NCBI GenBank assembly: GCA_021613375.1
Contig: CM038705.1
Span: forward strand, 8,827,095-8,891,094
Origin: Megaleporinus macrocephalus
Lineage: Eukaryota > Chordata > Actinopteri > Characiformes > Anostomidae
Direction: 5' to 3'
DNA: 64,000 nt
In this document: piece by piece, positions 36,501 through 47,899 of the stretch
Position numbering within the stretch: position 1 is the stretch's first letter
Layout: each line of letters begins with the position of its first letter
Translations under genes and position numbers: made by a program
The notes under the pieces: model-generated
Seen by the model: the letters and a program-made list of their open reading frames with translations, nothing else
Database searches by the model: none
What the model was told of the DNA's origin: nothing

Positions 36501-36899
36501 AAGGTGAGAGTGAACTCCTACAGTGGACACCCAGCTGGATGCAAATGAACACTGTCGGTCTTGAGTGAGCTCAGAAGATTGTGCTGTGTTGAGATAATCA
36601 GACACTTCCAGACCCCCTGCAGTGGCTGGACCCCCAGGTCGTCTAGGTTCTTATCGGTTTTAAGTTCACCCTCGGCCTGCCATGTTGAAAGCTGACGTGA
36701 AAGTCACCGGAGTGCCTTGTGTACTTCGGAGTGACCTCGCTCACGCAGGGAGAGAAAACGCTCAGGATTGATTGAAGCGGAGCCAGCGTGAGCAACGGGG
36801 AACCGTTCATGTCGCCAGGATGCAAAAAGGCTTTCAAGCCTGGAGAACAATCGAATGGGCTCTCCATCCGAGAGAGAGGTTTTGCTTGTTTTCTTCTTC

Positions 36900-36925
36900 T
36901 TTCTTCCCCCCCCCCCCCCCCCTCC
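36900..36925. repeat. Poly-C run
   Basis: An uninterrupted run of about 18 C, followed by CTCCCTG. It lies in a unique stretch at 36500-37200 that otherwise has no supported feature. Length may be assembly-sensitive. Confidence 0.9.
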
Positions 36926-37149
36926 CTGTGTCACCCACCCTCGGCTCAATAATGCTCCGCAGCAAGGGAGTCACATAGCGTGCACTTCAGTGCGACAGAA
37001 AGAGCTTCAGACAGAAATGAGCGGTTGAAGCGAGAGATGAAGCGCGAGTCCAAAGGGACCACCTGTCACAGAGCAGCACAATATAAAAATATGAAAAGCC
37101 CGGGACGAAAGGGCGCTCTTGCCAGAGATTTCACGCTTAAAAGCGAGAT

Positions 37150-37745
37150 GAAGAGCGAGTGGGCCAAATGAGAGGGAACGGAGCGAAGACCCTCGCTCAA
37201 TTTAAATATCAGACAGGCTCAAATAGACCAAAAAAAAAGAGAGAGAGAGACAGAGAGAGAGAGGAATCCAATTAGCGTGAGCTATGAGTTTTATTCAGGC
37301 ACCCAAGAAATACACATTTAATCAAAGCACAATGAAAATGTGCATCACTGTAAGCTTAATTACGCTTGAATGCAATATTAAGGCCCCAGCTCAGTGTTTT
37401 TATTACAGTTGGTTTAATTAAACACACCCCGGATCAGTCTTCATCACTCGCTACGCGTGCAGCCTGTTAATCCCGCTGTAGCGTGGGATTAGGACAGGGC
37501 CGCTACAGATACCGGAGGTGGCCGTCAGGGGAATATTAATTTGAGAGTTGCTGCGAGCTGACAGGAAATCATAATTGCTATGAATAGATGGAACATCATT
37601 CTCGGGTGGCAAGTGCTGCGAGATGCAATTTGAAAGCAGCGAGCTCTGAGCAGCATAGCAAAGCGCTCCGCGCTAGCGGTGTAAACCTCCACAGACAATT
37701 AGGCAGCGGCCTCAGCCGTTCAATAAAACATCACTCTTCTTCTTA
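37150..37745. promoter_or_regulatory. Conserved-looking non-coding block (candidate enhancer)
   Basis: Unrepetitive sequence with many homeobox-type cores: CCAATTAGCGTGAGC, AAGCTTAATTACGCTTG, GGTTTAATTAAACAC, CCTGTTAATCCCGC, TATTAATTTGAG and ACAATTAGGCAGCG. No coding potential. It is enclosed by the two 42-bp minisatellite blocks. Conservation is inferred from texture, not measured. Confidence 0.4.
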
Positions 37746-37889
37746 TTTCAGCTTTTCTTCTCAATTCTTTCCACACCTCTAAAGTTTAGTCTTAGACGTT
37801 GGTCGTCTTCTCTGCTTTTCACCATCCGAGTAATCCCAAGCACATCCAGTGAGGCCTGTGGACTCTTGAGTGGTCCAGTATAACATATA

Positions 37890-38815
37890 AAGTATAAAGT
37901 GGCCAGTGAGTGGAAGTCCAAGGTTGGGGTTTTTAATAAAGTGGCCAGTGAGTGGAAGTCCAAGGTTCTAATAAAGTGGCCAGTCAGTGGAAGTCCAAGG
38001 TTGGTATTTCTAATAAAGTGGCCAGTGAGCGGAAGTCCAAGGTTGGCATTTCTAAGAAAGTGGTCAGTGAGTGGAAGCACAAGGTTGGAATTTCTAATAA
38101 AGTGACCAGTTAGTAGAAGTCCATGGTTGGGGTTTCTAATAAAGTGACCAGTTAGTAGAAGTCCAGGGTTGGGGTTTGTAATAAAGTCACCAGTTAGTGG
38201 AAGTCCAGGGTTGGGGTTTGTAATAAAGTCACCAGTTAGTGGAAGTCCAGGATTGGGGTTTGTAATAAAGTCACCAGTTAGTGGAAGTCCAGGATTGGGG
38301 TTTGTAATAAAGTCACCAGTTAGTGGAAGTCCAGGATTGGGGTTTGTAATAAAGTCACCAGTTAGTGGAAGTCCAGGGTTGGGGTTTGTAATAAAGTCAC
38401 CAGTTAGTGGAAGTCCAGGGTTGGGGTTTTTAATAAAGTGGCCAGTTAGTGGAAGTCCAGGGTTGGGGTTTGTAATAAAGTCACCAGTTAGTGGAAGTCC
38501 AGGATTGGGGTTTGTAATAAAGTCACCAGTTAGTGGAAGTCCAGGGTTGGGGTTTCTAATAAAGTGACCAGTTAGTGGAAGTCCAGGGTTGGGGTTTCTA
38601 ATAAAGTGACCAGTTAGAGGAAGTCCAGGGTTGGGGTTTCTAATAAAGTGGTCAGTGAGTGGAAGTCCAGGCTTGGTGTCCAGGCCAGTGAGGTAGGTGT
38701 TAAAGGTAGGTGTTCCTTGTAAAGTGGCACACGACAAGCAGCACAATAAAGTGGCCAACACACAAATAAACAAGCTTGTTGTTTTTGATAAAGTGGCCAA
38801 AAAAAACACAAGGTG
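37890..38815. repeat. 42-bp minisatellite, block 2
   Basis: Same unit as block 1. The core (38150-38640) is a homogenised subtype with TTTGTAATAAAGTCACCAGT. It produces a 366-codon repetitive minus-strand frame (NPGLPLTGDFIT per unit) that is an artefact. Edges (37890-38100 and 38640-38815) resemble the diverged units of block 1. Confidence 0.94.
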
Positions 38816-39053
38816 GTATATATAATATATAACAGTCTTTACTTTCAATGTAAGTCAAGTGATTCTTACATAATAACACTTACTTGAACACAATATACAT
38901 ATATTATTGAAGAACACACCAATGGAGGTTTACATTGTGTGACAATTTCATAAAAAAACTGGTTCCATTGACTTTTTTTTTAACTTATAAATACATGTAT
39001 AATTGTAGTACAGAGCAATAAAGAGACTGTAGACTGTATTTTGGCTTATTATA

Positions 39054-39573
39054 TATACACTACCACTCAAAAGTTTAGGATCATTTTAGAATTTAATTTC
39101 ACGCAATTGTCATGCAATTCACAAACAATATTGTCCATTTCACAATTAATGTAAGTGTATCAGATGATTTTTAAAGAATAAAAATGTTTGTATTAAAGTC
39201 TATTTTTGTATAGAGGCTTATTTAGCATATAGTCCTATTATCAGCAATTCTCAGTCCTCTGTCTAAATCTCCTGGTACGGCCACCGATCCAAGTTAAGGA
39301 TGTTATTGGACTAATTGGTTGTTAGGACACTCTTGCTCAATTATGATGCACAGCTGAAAAACATTCTACTAATAAGTGAGTATAAAAGGGAACAACATTC
39401 TAGGTTAGTTTAGTATCTGAAGCATCAGCAGTTGATGGCTTGCTGAGCGACTCACAATGACCAGAAAGAAACAACTTTCTTTAGAGACCCGTCAGTCCAT
39501 TGTCGTGTTAAGGAAGAAGATACTCCATTGAAAACAAGAACATTTCACTGTGATCCCAAACTTTTGAGTGGTA

Positions 39574-39580
<7 letters not shown>
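39054..39580 (+). mobile_element. Tc1-like MITE, copy 2, both inverted ends present
   Basis: The left end, TACACTACCACTCAAAAGTT, and the right end, AACTTTTGAGTGGTAGTGTA, are perfect inverted repeats over about 20 bases, next to TA runs. Near the right end a 24-codon frame from 39457 begins [19 protein letters not shown], similar to the start of Tc1-type transposases, then stops. Copy 1 at 32572-33050 is its inverted partner. Confidence 0.85.

Positions 39581-39667
<87 letters not shown>
39575..39667. repeat. (TA)n microsatellite
   Basis: About 45 uninterrupted TA units between the right end of the Tc1-like MITE and the foldback fragment. Confidence 0.97.
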
Positions 39668-39668
<1 letters not shown>

Positions 39669-40020
39669 ACCACAGAGCAGATATGATTTGGGTGGTGGCT
39701 CATTCTCAGCACTGCTGGAGTATTTAAACCCAACAACCTTGTTTGGCTACTTTCTTAGAAACACCCACCTTCCACTCAACTGCCCACATCAAAAACACTA
39801 TCTCTGCACTTTCCCTCACTGTCCACGCTATTAGACACTCCTACCTTACTGCTCCACCTTGTAGATGTAAAGTCAGAGACAGTAGCTCATCTGCTGCTGC
39901 ACAGTTTGTGTTCTTTAGTCCTTCATCAGTGCTCAGAGGACGCCGCCCAAAAGATGGAGTTGGCTGGAATATGTTGGTTGGTAGACGATTCTCAGTCCAT
40001 CAGTGACACTCAAGGCCACA
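39668..40020. mobile_element. Foldback element fragment
   Basis: CCACCACAGAGCAGATATGA, then CACTGTCCACGCTATTAGAC and TTCATCAGTGCTCAGAGGAC, match the body of the element at 18721-19340 in the same orientation. Confidence 0.65.
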
Positions 40021-40257
40021 ACAGTTCAAAGCTGAGCGAGGAAAACCCACTCAGGCACAGGGAGAACATACACACTCCACACAGAACGTCCCGGACCAGG
40101 AATCCAACCCAGATACAAATTATAACGTTTCACACATAAAGTGAAAAATCAGCAAAAAAAGACAAATAGGTCAAAACTGTGTACTTAATGCGTTTAATGT
40201 AGTGCAGTAAAGTATTTACTCTTTAGTGTTGTTGTAGATATCATTGTTTTTAATTCT

Positions 40258-40514
40258 TATATCATCACCGTCCAATAAAAAACAAGTCTTCCAAATTACA
40301 ACTTTACAGGAGAGACCAAAAACTGTCTTTACTTTCAATGTAAGTCAATGGAACCAGATTTTTTCCAAGCTATTTTGAAGCACTTCTGTTGGTCGATTCA
40401 TCATGACATTTGTAAACAATGTAAACGACCATTGTCGTGTTCAAATGATGAAGAAATCTCAAAATCGACAAAAATGGAGATACATTGGTTTTTCATTGGA
40501 CAGTGACGATATAT
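40258..40514 (+). mobile_element. MITE of the CGCTGTCCAATGAAAAAC family, copy D, both ends intact
   Basis: The left end, ATCATCACCGTCCAATAAAA, and the right end, TTTTCATTGGACAGTGACGA, are inverted, with ATAT at the outer borders. Total about 257 bases; this and copy E define the full-length element. No coding capacity. Confidence 0.85.
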
Positions 40515-43150
40515 AGTATAATTATGTGTACATACAATATTTGAAGTGCAGTTTTAATCATTGTACTTATATTGGTTACTTTATCTTTCTTGTCAAGTTC
40601 CATAGAAGTCATGATACAGTGAACCTTTCAAATAATTTTTTATTAAAAAGTCTTATAGAGAACTAGAGAAGTGGACAGTTGCACGGCTTAAGCTGTGCAA
40701 AGAACGTGGGATGAATAAACGACAAATAGACGAGTGTGGCTCAGTGTGTTTGGGGAGCTATCCTGAGTGATTACATGCAGGTTGGTGTCTAGGTTAAACA
40801 AAGCTTAAAAAAATTAATGGGATTCTATGGGGAGAAAAAAGAGGAATGGAAAAAAAAGACAAACAGGGGCAAATCAACAATGCAGTCATGGTCGGGGGTC
40901 TGCCCTGAATCAGTGTATGTGAAACAGTGTCTGTCAGTTGAGCAGAAGTTCAGTAGATTGGCATGCACTTTTCCATCCTATTCATTCTCTATGGGAGAAA
41001 ACTCTGGAAAAAATCTGTTATCTGAGCATCCGATCACAAAGCTGTATATAAGCCCGAATCACATTATCAGACCAGACAATCTGGAGTTGAAACGGGGTTG
41101 ATATATAAAAAGAAAACACTGGACGAGTTATGAATAACCACAGAGCTGCCCGTAATACAAGTAATGGGGGACCTTCTGCTTCATAGCTTAGATAATTAGA
41201 CACTAGCGTATTAGAATCATTCTACACTCATTCTACACGGCAACTTATTTTTATTTCTTATTTAAAGAAATGACACTGACTGTGTAAATGTATGAATAAT
41301 TCAGGGATTCTTAAGATAGAAAAACAAAGTCATTCAGAGTGCTTTGATGTGAAGTGGTTGGTTGTAGAGAAACGCACAGACTCTGATTACTTTACCACGG
41401 TGCTAATGGGAACCAGGTGTCACCGCATCTATACAGCTAATAAAGTTATTTTATTTAAAGCCACCAGTGAACCTACACGTATCTTCTGAGTTTATATGTA
41501 ATGTTGGTGATGGTTCCGTAGCAGCAAATCTGAAAAAATCTAATTTTCAGAGACTAGTTTGCCTCCAACTGTTTCCAACTGTAAGCATTTCTTGTAATCG
41601 TTTTCTGTGATGTAGCTTTTAGAAGCCCAGAATTTGGTTTCTATCACCTCCACTGTGAACTACCATACATGTCTAAAAAGCAGTAGGGAACCGTGTTCCT
41701 CTCCTAATAAAAGTAAAGAAACAAAATGAGACGACAGAAATGCAACAAACTATAACATCTGTACAACATAGATAACTTCTTAATCAAAATAAGCGCAATG
41801 TTCATAAACACGTTCAAACTGTTTTTTTTCCTCTTTTAATGCTTTATTTACTTTTGTGATTTGATATTTTTCCTCATGGGCTTCCATCGTGACTCAGCAA
41901 ACTAGCTAGCGGTGGTAGCCTAGCGATAGCTAGATGTCTCTCTAGCTAGCGTCGCCACAGCGGGCAGAATTTATCATACAGTTAAGCCCGCCCACTTAGA
42001 GGGAAGATATGATTGGTCAGTTTTACTGTCATTTGAAATTGATATGGCGCTGAATTATAACATGAACAGCGGGACCACCAATCACCAACATTCTGTGGAG
42101 GCATCACAGTCCCTATAGGGGGAGATACAGGCTCACAGGCTTCCACTTAACCCCTCACGCTCCAACACAGATTGAATAGACACGTTTAAATAATTTATTT
42201 GACTATATTTTTGTAATTGTTTAAATGTTGATTGTCAAACTGTAAGTAAATAATAATAATAAAAAAAAAATATATATATATATATATAATATATAATTAT
42301 TATTATTTTTTATTTTTTATTTTTTTAAAGAATATTTTAGGGTGTAGAGGGCCATGACAGTTGCCCACTGCTAAAAAGCAGTGTCACCAAACCAAAACAA
42401 TCAATTTGATCAAGCCTCATGATAATATTGTAAAATAAGACCTCATTGTTTACACACATTCTTGAGATGAGTTTATTTGAACAAGCTTCAAGCTCAAATG
42501 TGCTTTTAGATTTCAAATATGATTTCAAAAATGGTCCTATATCGTTTCCACAATATCTAAAAAGCAAAACACTTCTCATAATGAAGCGTGAAATGTTTTA
42601 AAAAAAAAACATATTTTGAAAGTGTCTAAGGCGGGGCAAGGCCTTCTCTCAAAGGGGAACTCTCAGAGCCTTGGGTCTGGAGACCTGGGTGGCTTTGGCT
42701 GCTGGGATTTTAAGCCAGGCCCCCTTTGCCAAGCGAAGACTGGGTAAGATTTTGGAAGAGAGGAGCTGGGGAGGTGGTGGGGTGCGGATTTCGTCATGAG
42801 GAGCGGTTTATATTGTTGCGTTTTTAGTTGTCTATGGTTTTTTATATTTTTCTGGAGTTTACTTGTGTGGGTGTAGAAGCAAGCCGCGACAAAGACACTT
42901 GAATGCAGTTAGCTGAGTTGTTTACTGAGACTCTTCGGGCAGTAAAGGGAATTGAACAACCAACACTCACCACCGTCCCAAAATCAAAAAAATCAAGCTG
43001 TTACAGTCTCTGTGTGGTTACCATCTGGCTATTGGTGTTGAGGCACTCTTGCTCGGGCACAGAACCTTGGTATGTTTGTCCATGTGGTGAGCTATGAGCT
43101 GCTATCTTCATAAACCAAAGCCAGACTACTGTTCTCACTACTGTGGCCAT
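40515..43150. other. Intergenic sequence, no gene seen
   Basis: AT-rich DNA with a short TA run at about 42270-42300. A piece at 41330-41500 resembles 28380-28550 (a dispersed repeat). A GC-richer patch at 42620-42800 has no frame. Nothing here can be called a gene. Confidence 0.4.
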
Positions 43151-43153
43151 GCA

Positions 43154-44045
43154 TAATGCTGACCATACACTACAAAACTTAAAAAAAAACTCTGAAGAGA
43201 CGTTTAATAGATTAAAGTCTGACTCCCTCTCACATCTAAAGACTAGTTACAGACTTTTAGTCACAGGCTAGTCACAGGCTATGATTTTGCAAAGACTGGG
43301 GGTCTTTCAGAGTCACTGTTTACAACAAGACTGCTACTAGATTCCTTTTAAGATTATTTCCCATTTAGATGATTGAAGTTAGCATATTCAGCTAACATGT
43401 ACGGTTCACTGGTAGGCTAATTGTAACACTGTAGCCCCGTTCGGCAGTGTTTTAGCTAGCTAGTTAGCTTTAGCATAGCATACTCAGTGGGGATTTGGAG
43501 GGCTTCAGCGATTTCTGTCCACCTTTTTTCCTTTTCCACTCTGTCGTGGTATAAATGTGTAGACACGTCATAGAGGCACTCTTGCTCACTCCACAGCTCA
43601 CTCCACAGCTCCACCAGTTTCTCCTCCTTTTGTAAAGTCCAGGAGAACCGCAGTTTCCGAACCCTCGCCGGACTCCCCTCCATGTCTAACTTCTTTACCC
43701 CCTAGGCCGTGTTGGAGGAACTGCACGTGGGGGTGCGTTCCTTGCGGCTTCCCGTGTGGTGGTGAAAAGAGCTCCTATTGGTTGTCGACAATGTTCACGT
43801 CTCTATTTGCGTGAGCCAAGACTTCAGACTTCTGATAATATTAGACACGTTTGAGTTTATCGGAACGCTCGGATGAGAAAAAGACTGACTTAAACCTGCA
43901 GTCTCGACCACCTCACACTAAACCATCGAGATGTAGCGAGCGCTACTCAACTCCGGCAAGGCTCTTTTTGATTTTATTCCAACACTGGAAATTTGTCTGT
44001 GACAGTAAAATCACTTGAAAATCGTTAGGTGTAAGATCAGCATTA
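43154..44045 (-). mobile_element. PIF/Harbinger-like MITE carrying a MADF-domain fragment
   Basis: Inverted ends: TAATGCTGACCATACAC at the left and GTGTAAGATCAGCATTA at the right (16 of 17 bases complementary), with TAA/TTA at the tips as for the Harbinger target site TWA. In the middle, minus strand 43683-43456, is a 75-codon frame reading FSWTLQKEEKLVELWSE, then ECLYDVSTHLYHDR and KRWTEIAEALQIP. This is the first two thirds of a MADF (Myb/SANT-like) domain as found in the accessory protein of PIF/Harbinger transposons. It then leaves the domain and stops. A 12-base direct duplication repeats LWSE. No transposase remains. Confidence 0.72.
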
Positions 44046-44775
44046 CTTGCAATACAACTGGACATAGAACCAGGCTAGCCAATGGCATAAAAGTAGCTCT
44101 ACGTACAATATGGAAAACAATTTAAAGTAAATTAAATGACTAACCCACCTACACTACAATATAGACATTGTAATAAAGGCAAAGTTACATGCATTGTTAC
44201 AAGTCATTTCATAACTTCATATATGATGATAAACTGCTTCGCTAGCTCCAAAAAGCTGAATGTATTAACAGGATTTAAAACAGGACAGAAACAAGCAGCT
44301 CATGTGGTGACACTGCAAACAGTGAAATCTTAAAGCCCAGAAAACAGAGTTATGTCTGTCTGTTACTAAACTAAAGCTGAAATGAAAAAGATGCAAAAAA
44401 CTAAAACTAGAGCTTACTCAGAGCGGTGTGGGCGTGGCTAATATAAAAGCATGACTGACAGCTCCCTGTCCAGCACTCCTAGTCTGCTCCACCCCTCATA
44501 CAGAACCAACGGCACTAGCTTTTATGGGCCCTAACTGGACTGTAGAAGTCACAGACCAACAGATGTACCCGACGATCTCGATAGGAAAGTCACTCTCTGC
44601 ATTGCCCTCGGGCGGCTGTTCAGCCAGTCCAGTCTCCTGTCTCTCTCTCTGCATGTCGACAGACCAAAATACTCAAGTTTAAATGACTGTTTCAATAAAA
44701 TCTAACAAAATAATTGGCTCATAATTAGTTTATAGCATCTGGCTAATTCTGGCTTCTGCTCTCCACAATGAGTCT
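44046..44775. other. Intergenic sequence, no feature seen
   Basis: Ordinary AT-rich sequence with no supported gene or element. Confidence 0.4.
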
Positions 44776-45712
44776 TCAATAATGTTGGTGATGATAAAGG
44801 AATAAAGGAATGAAGGAACAGTGTTGGTGATGATAAAGGAATGAAGGGATGAAGGAACAGTGTTGGTGATGATAAAGGAAGAAAGGGATGAAGGAACAGT
44901 GTTGGTTATGATGAAGGAATGAAGGTACAGTGTTGGTGATTATAAAGCAATGAAGGGATGAAGGAACAGTGTTGATGATAAAGGAATGAAGGGATGAAGG
45001 AACAGTGTTGGTGATGATAAAGGAATGAAGAGATGGAGGAACAATGTTGGTGATGATAAAGGAATGAAGAGATGGAGGAACAATGTTGGTGATGATAAAG
45101 GAATAAAGAGATGAAGGAACAGTGTTGGTGATGATAAAGGAATAAAGGGATAAAGGAACAGTGTTGGTGATGATAAAGGAATAAAGGGATAAAGGAACAG
45201 AGTTGGTGATGATAAAGGAATGAAGTAACAGTGTTGGTGATGATAAAGGAATCAAGGGATGAAGGAACAGTGTTGGTGATGATAAAAGAATGAAGGGATG
45301 AAGGAACAGTGTTGGTGATGATAAAGGAATGAAGGAACAGTGTTGGTGATGATAAAGGAATGAAGGGATGAAGGAACAGTGTTGGTGATGATAAAGGAAT
45401 GAAGGGATGAAGGGACAGTGGTGGTGATGATAAAGGAATGAAGGAACAGTGTTGGTGATGATAAAGGAATGAAGGGATGAAGAAACAGTGTTGGTGATGA
45501 TAAAGGAATGAAGGAACAGTGTTGGTGATGATAAAGGAATGAAGGGATGAAGAAACAGTGTTGGTGATGATAAAGGAATGAAGGAACAGTGTTGGTGATG
45601 ATAAAGGAATGAAGGGATGAAGAAACAGTGTTGGTGATGATAAAGGAATGAAGGAACAGTGTTGGTGATAAAGGAATGAACGAATGAAGAAACAGTGTTG
45701 GTGATGAAGTGC
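44776..45712. repeat. 39-bp minisatellite, about 25 units
   Basis: Unit GGTGATGATAAAGGAATGAA-GGGATGAAGGAACAGTGTT (39 bases); a 27-base short form lacking GAAGGGATGAAG alternates in places. As 39 is 13 codons, the minus strand shows a 322-codon frame of HHQHCSFIPSFLY units. The frame tracks the repeat exactly and is not a gene. Confidence 0.95.
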
Positions 45713-46134
45713 CCTCTTAGATGCCCTTCCAGGAGAGGGGGCATGATGAGGTGGTCTTACAGAGGGGGGGAAAACCCCAGTGAAGAGTGATAGATAGCCC
45801 AGCTGGCTGTAATCAGATCATATATAAACACTCTGCAAAATAAAGAATTATGCATTACCTCCCCTCCGGACTGCTAAGCCACCGAATCATAGCTTCCCAT
45901 TATCAGGTCTGTGTGTTTATGCATGTGTGTGTGGCAGGTTAATGCCATTTTGTGGGGACCTTTTGTCCTTGAAGATCAGTTCATCTTCTTCTCGCTTAAC
46001 CTGACGGGAGTAACAGAAATGTTAAACGGGGTGCCCATACATTCGCATGCCACTGTAACCATGATGCAAGATTATGAGGATAATATTATTGAATCATAAC
46101 AAATTATTTTTGCGAAATGCAAATCCCATTAGGG

Positions 46135-47140
46135 GATAATTGAGGTTAGGGTTAGGTTCATGGTAAGATTAAGATTAGGATTAGGGTTAGGATTAAAGTT
46201 AGGGTATGGGTAATATTAAGATTAGGGTTAGGGTGAGGGTTACAGTTAGCGTTAGATTAAGGTTAGGATTAAGATTAGGGTTAGGAATCGAGTTAGGGTA
46301 AGGGTAAGATTAGGATTAGAGTTAGGGTGAGGGTAAGATTGAGGTTAGTGTTAGGGTTAGGATTACAGTGAGGGTAAGGGTAATATTAGGGTTAGGGATG
46401 GAGTTGGGTAAGGGTAAATTTAGGATTACAGTTAGGGAGATGGTTATGATTAAAGTTAAGGTAAGATAAATATTAGGATTAGGTTAAGGTTAGGATTATG
46501 GTTAGGGTTAGGAATTGAGTTAAGGTAAGGGTAAGATTAAGATTAGGGTTAAGATTGAGGTTAGTGTTAGGATTACAGTTAGGGTAAGGGTAATAATAAG
46601 ATTAGGGTTAGGGTGAGGGTTACGATTCGGGTAAGGTTAATGGTAAGGTTAATGGTAAGATTAAGTTTAGGGTTAAGGTTAGGTTTAGGTTAACAGTAAG
46701 ATTAAGGTTAAGGTTAGGGTTAGGATTAAGGTTAGGGTTAGGAATTGAGTTGGGTAAGGGTAAATTTAGGATTACGGTTAGGGAGATGGTTACAATTAAG
46801 GTTAAGGTAAGATTAAGATTAGGATTTGGTTAAGGTTAGGATTAAGGTTAGGTAAGGGTAAGATTAAGTTTATGGAGTGGGTTACGATTCAAGTTAGGTT
46901 AAGGTTATGATTATTGTTAAGGTAAGATGAAGACTGAGGTTAAAGTTAGGGTTAGGTTAATGGTAAAATTAGGTTAGGGTGAGGGTTACGATTAGGGGTA
47001 GGTTAAGGTTAGGATTAAGGTTAGGGTATAGGTAACATTAAGATTAAGGTTAGGGTGAGGGTTACAGTTAGGGGTAGGTTATGGTTGGGATTACGGTTAG
47101 GGTATGAGGAACATTAAGATTAAGGTTAGGGTTAGGCTAG
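46135..47140. repeat. Degenerate telomere-like (GGTTAG/GATTAG) array
   Basis: About 1 kb of GGTTAGGGTTAGG-type and GTAAGATTAAGATTAGG-type sequence on one strand only. TTAGGG is common but broken by GGTAA, GATTA and AAGGTTA variants. It is preceded by GCCATTTTGTGGGGACC near 45940, which I know from a fish dispersed repeat that ends in CCTAA-rich sequence. Either origin (old interstitial telomere or that repeat) is possible. Confidence 0.8.
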
Positions 47141-47269
47141 TTGTAGTTCTTTTGTAGTGAAGAGTTCTCTCAAACCAGTATCGTCTTTCATTTTAAGATC
47201 AGTAAATAAGACATTTGCGAGCTGTGAGACTTGCCAAAGGGGTTGTTACTTAGTAACGACCATGTAGGG

Positions 47270-47441
47270 TGCCCAAACCAATGCCTTCAGGGGCAGTTAG
47301 GAAACCGGTCTTGTGACTGGAAGGGTGCCGGTCCATTCTCCTGGACCAACAGAATATGACTGAAGTCCCCTTTAGCATGACACCTAACCCTGCTGTGAAT
47401 AGGGCTGCCCACCACTCTAGGCAAGTGTGCTCACTGGCCTC

Positions 47442-47529
<88 letters not shown>

Positions 47530-47566
47530 TAGAGGCCAGTGAGCACACTTGCCTAGAGTGGTGGGC
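47270..47566 (+). mobile_element. tRNA-derived SINE whose 3' part is folded into a palindrome
   Basis: 47285-47450 reads GGCAGTTAGGAAACCGGTCT, then GACTGGAAGGGTGCCGGTCC, GACACCTAACCC and GCCCACCACTCTAGGCAAGT, the usual order of a widespread fish SINE with a tRNA-like head. From 47407 the sequence is mirrored: the 46-base arm (ending GTGTGTGTG) returns at 47521-47566 as its exact reverse complement. The arms are separated by a TA run of about 66 bases. Confidence 0.85.
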
Positions 47567-47899
47567 ATATATATATAGGTGTTTCAACAGAGGGGTAAAT
47601 GCCACCCTTGGCAAATGCAAGTGGCAAATAGTTTTAAACTCTAATTGTTATTTTAAAAAAGGAAAAAGATGGAAATAAAGAAGTCCTCTTGTCTTTAAGG
47701 CATAAACTTCTGGAAATCTGGGAATTCGTGGCTGGGGGTGCCCATACCAGGCAGTGTGCAGGTGGTGTGACTCAAACAAAGCAAATTTGCCCACTTCCAA
47801 ACCAGAAACCATGAACAGTGACATCCACAGTTGGCTGAACTTTCAAGTCTGGCAACACGGAGGAACTCAAAGGTGGCAAAAGCTGGCTTCAGAGCTGCA

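Noticed and set aside
37748..38848. 366-codon minus-strand frame with 14-residue repeats
   Set aside because: It follows the 42-bp minisatellite exactly (42 is a multiple of three). It has no splice or promoter context and block 1 of the same repeat is broken.
44776..45744. 322-codon minus-strand frame with 13-residue repeats
   Set aside because: Translation of the 39-bp minisatellite; the frame is open only because the unit is 13 codons.
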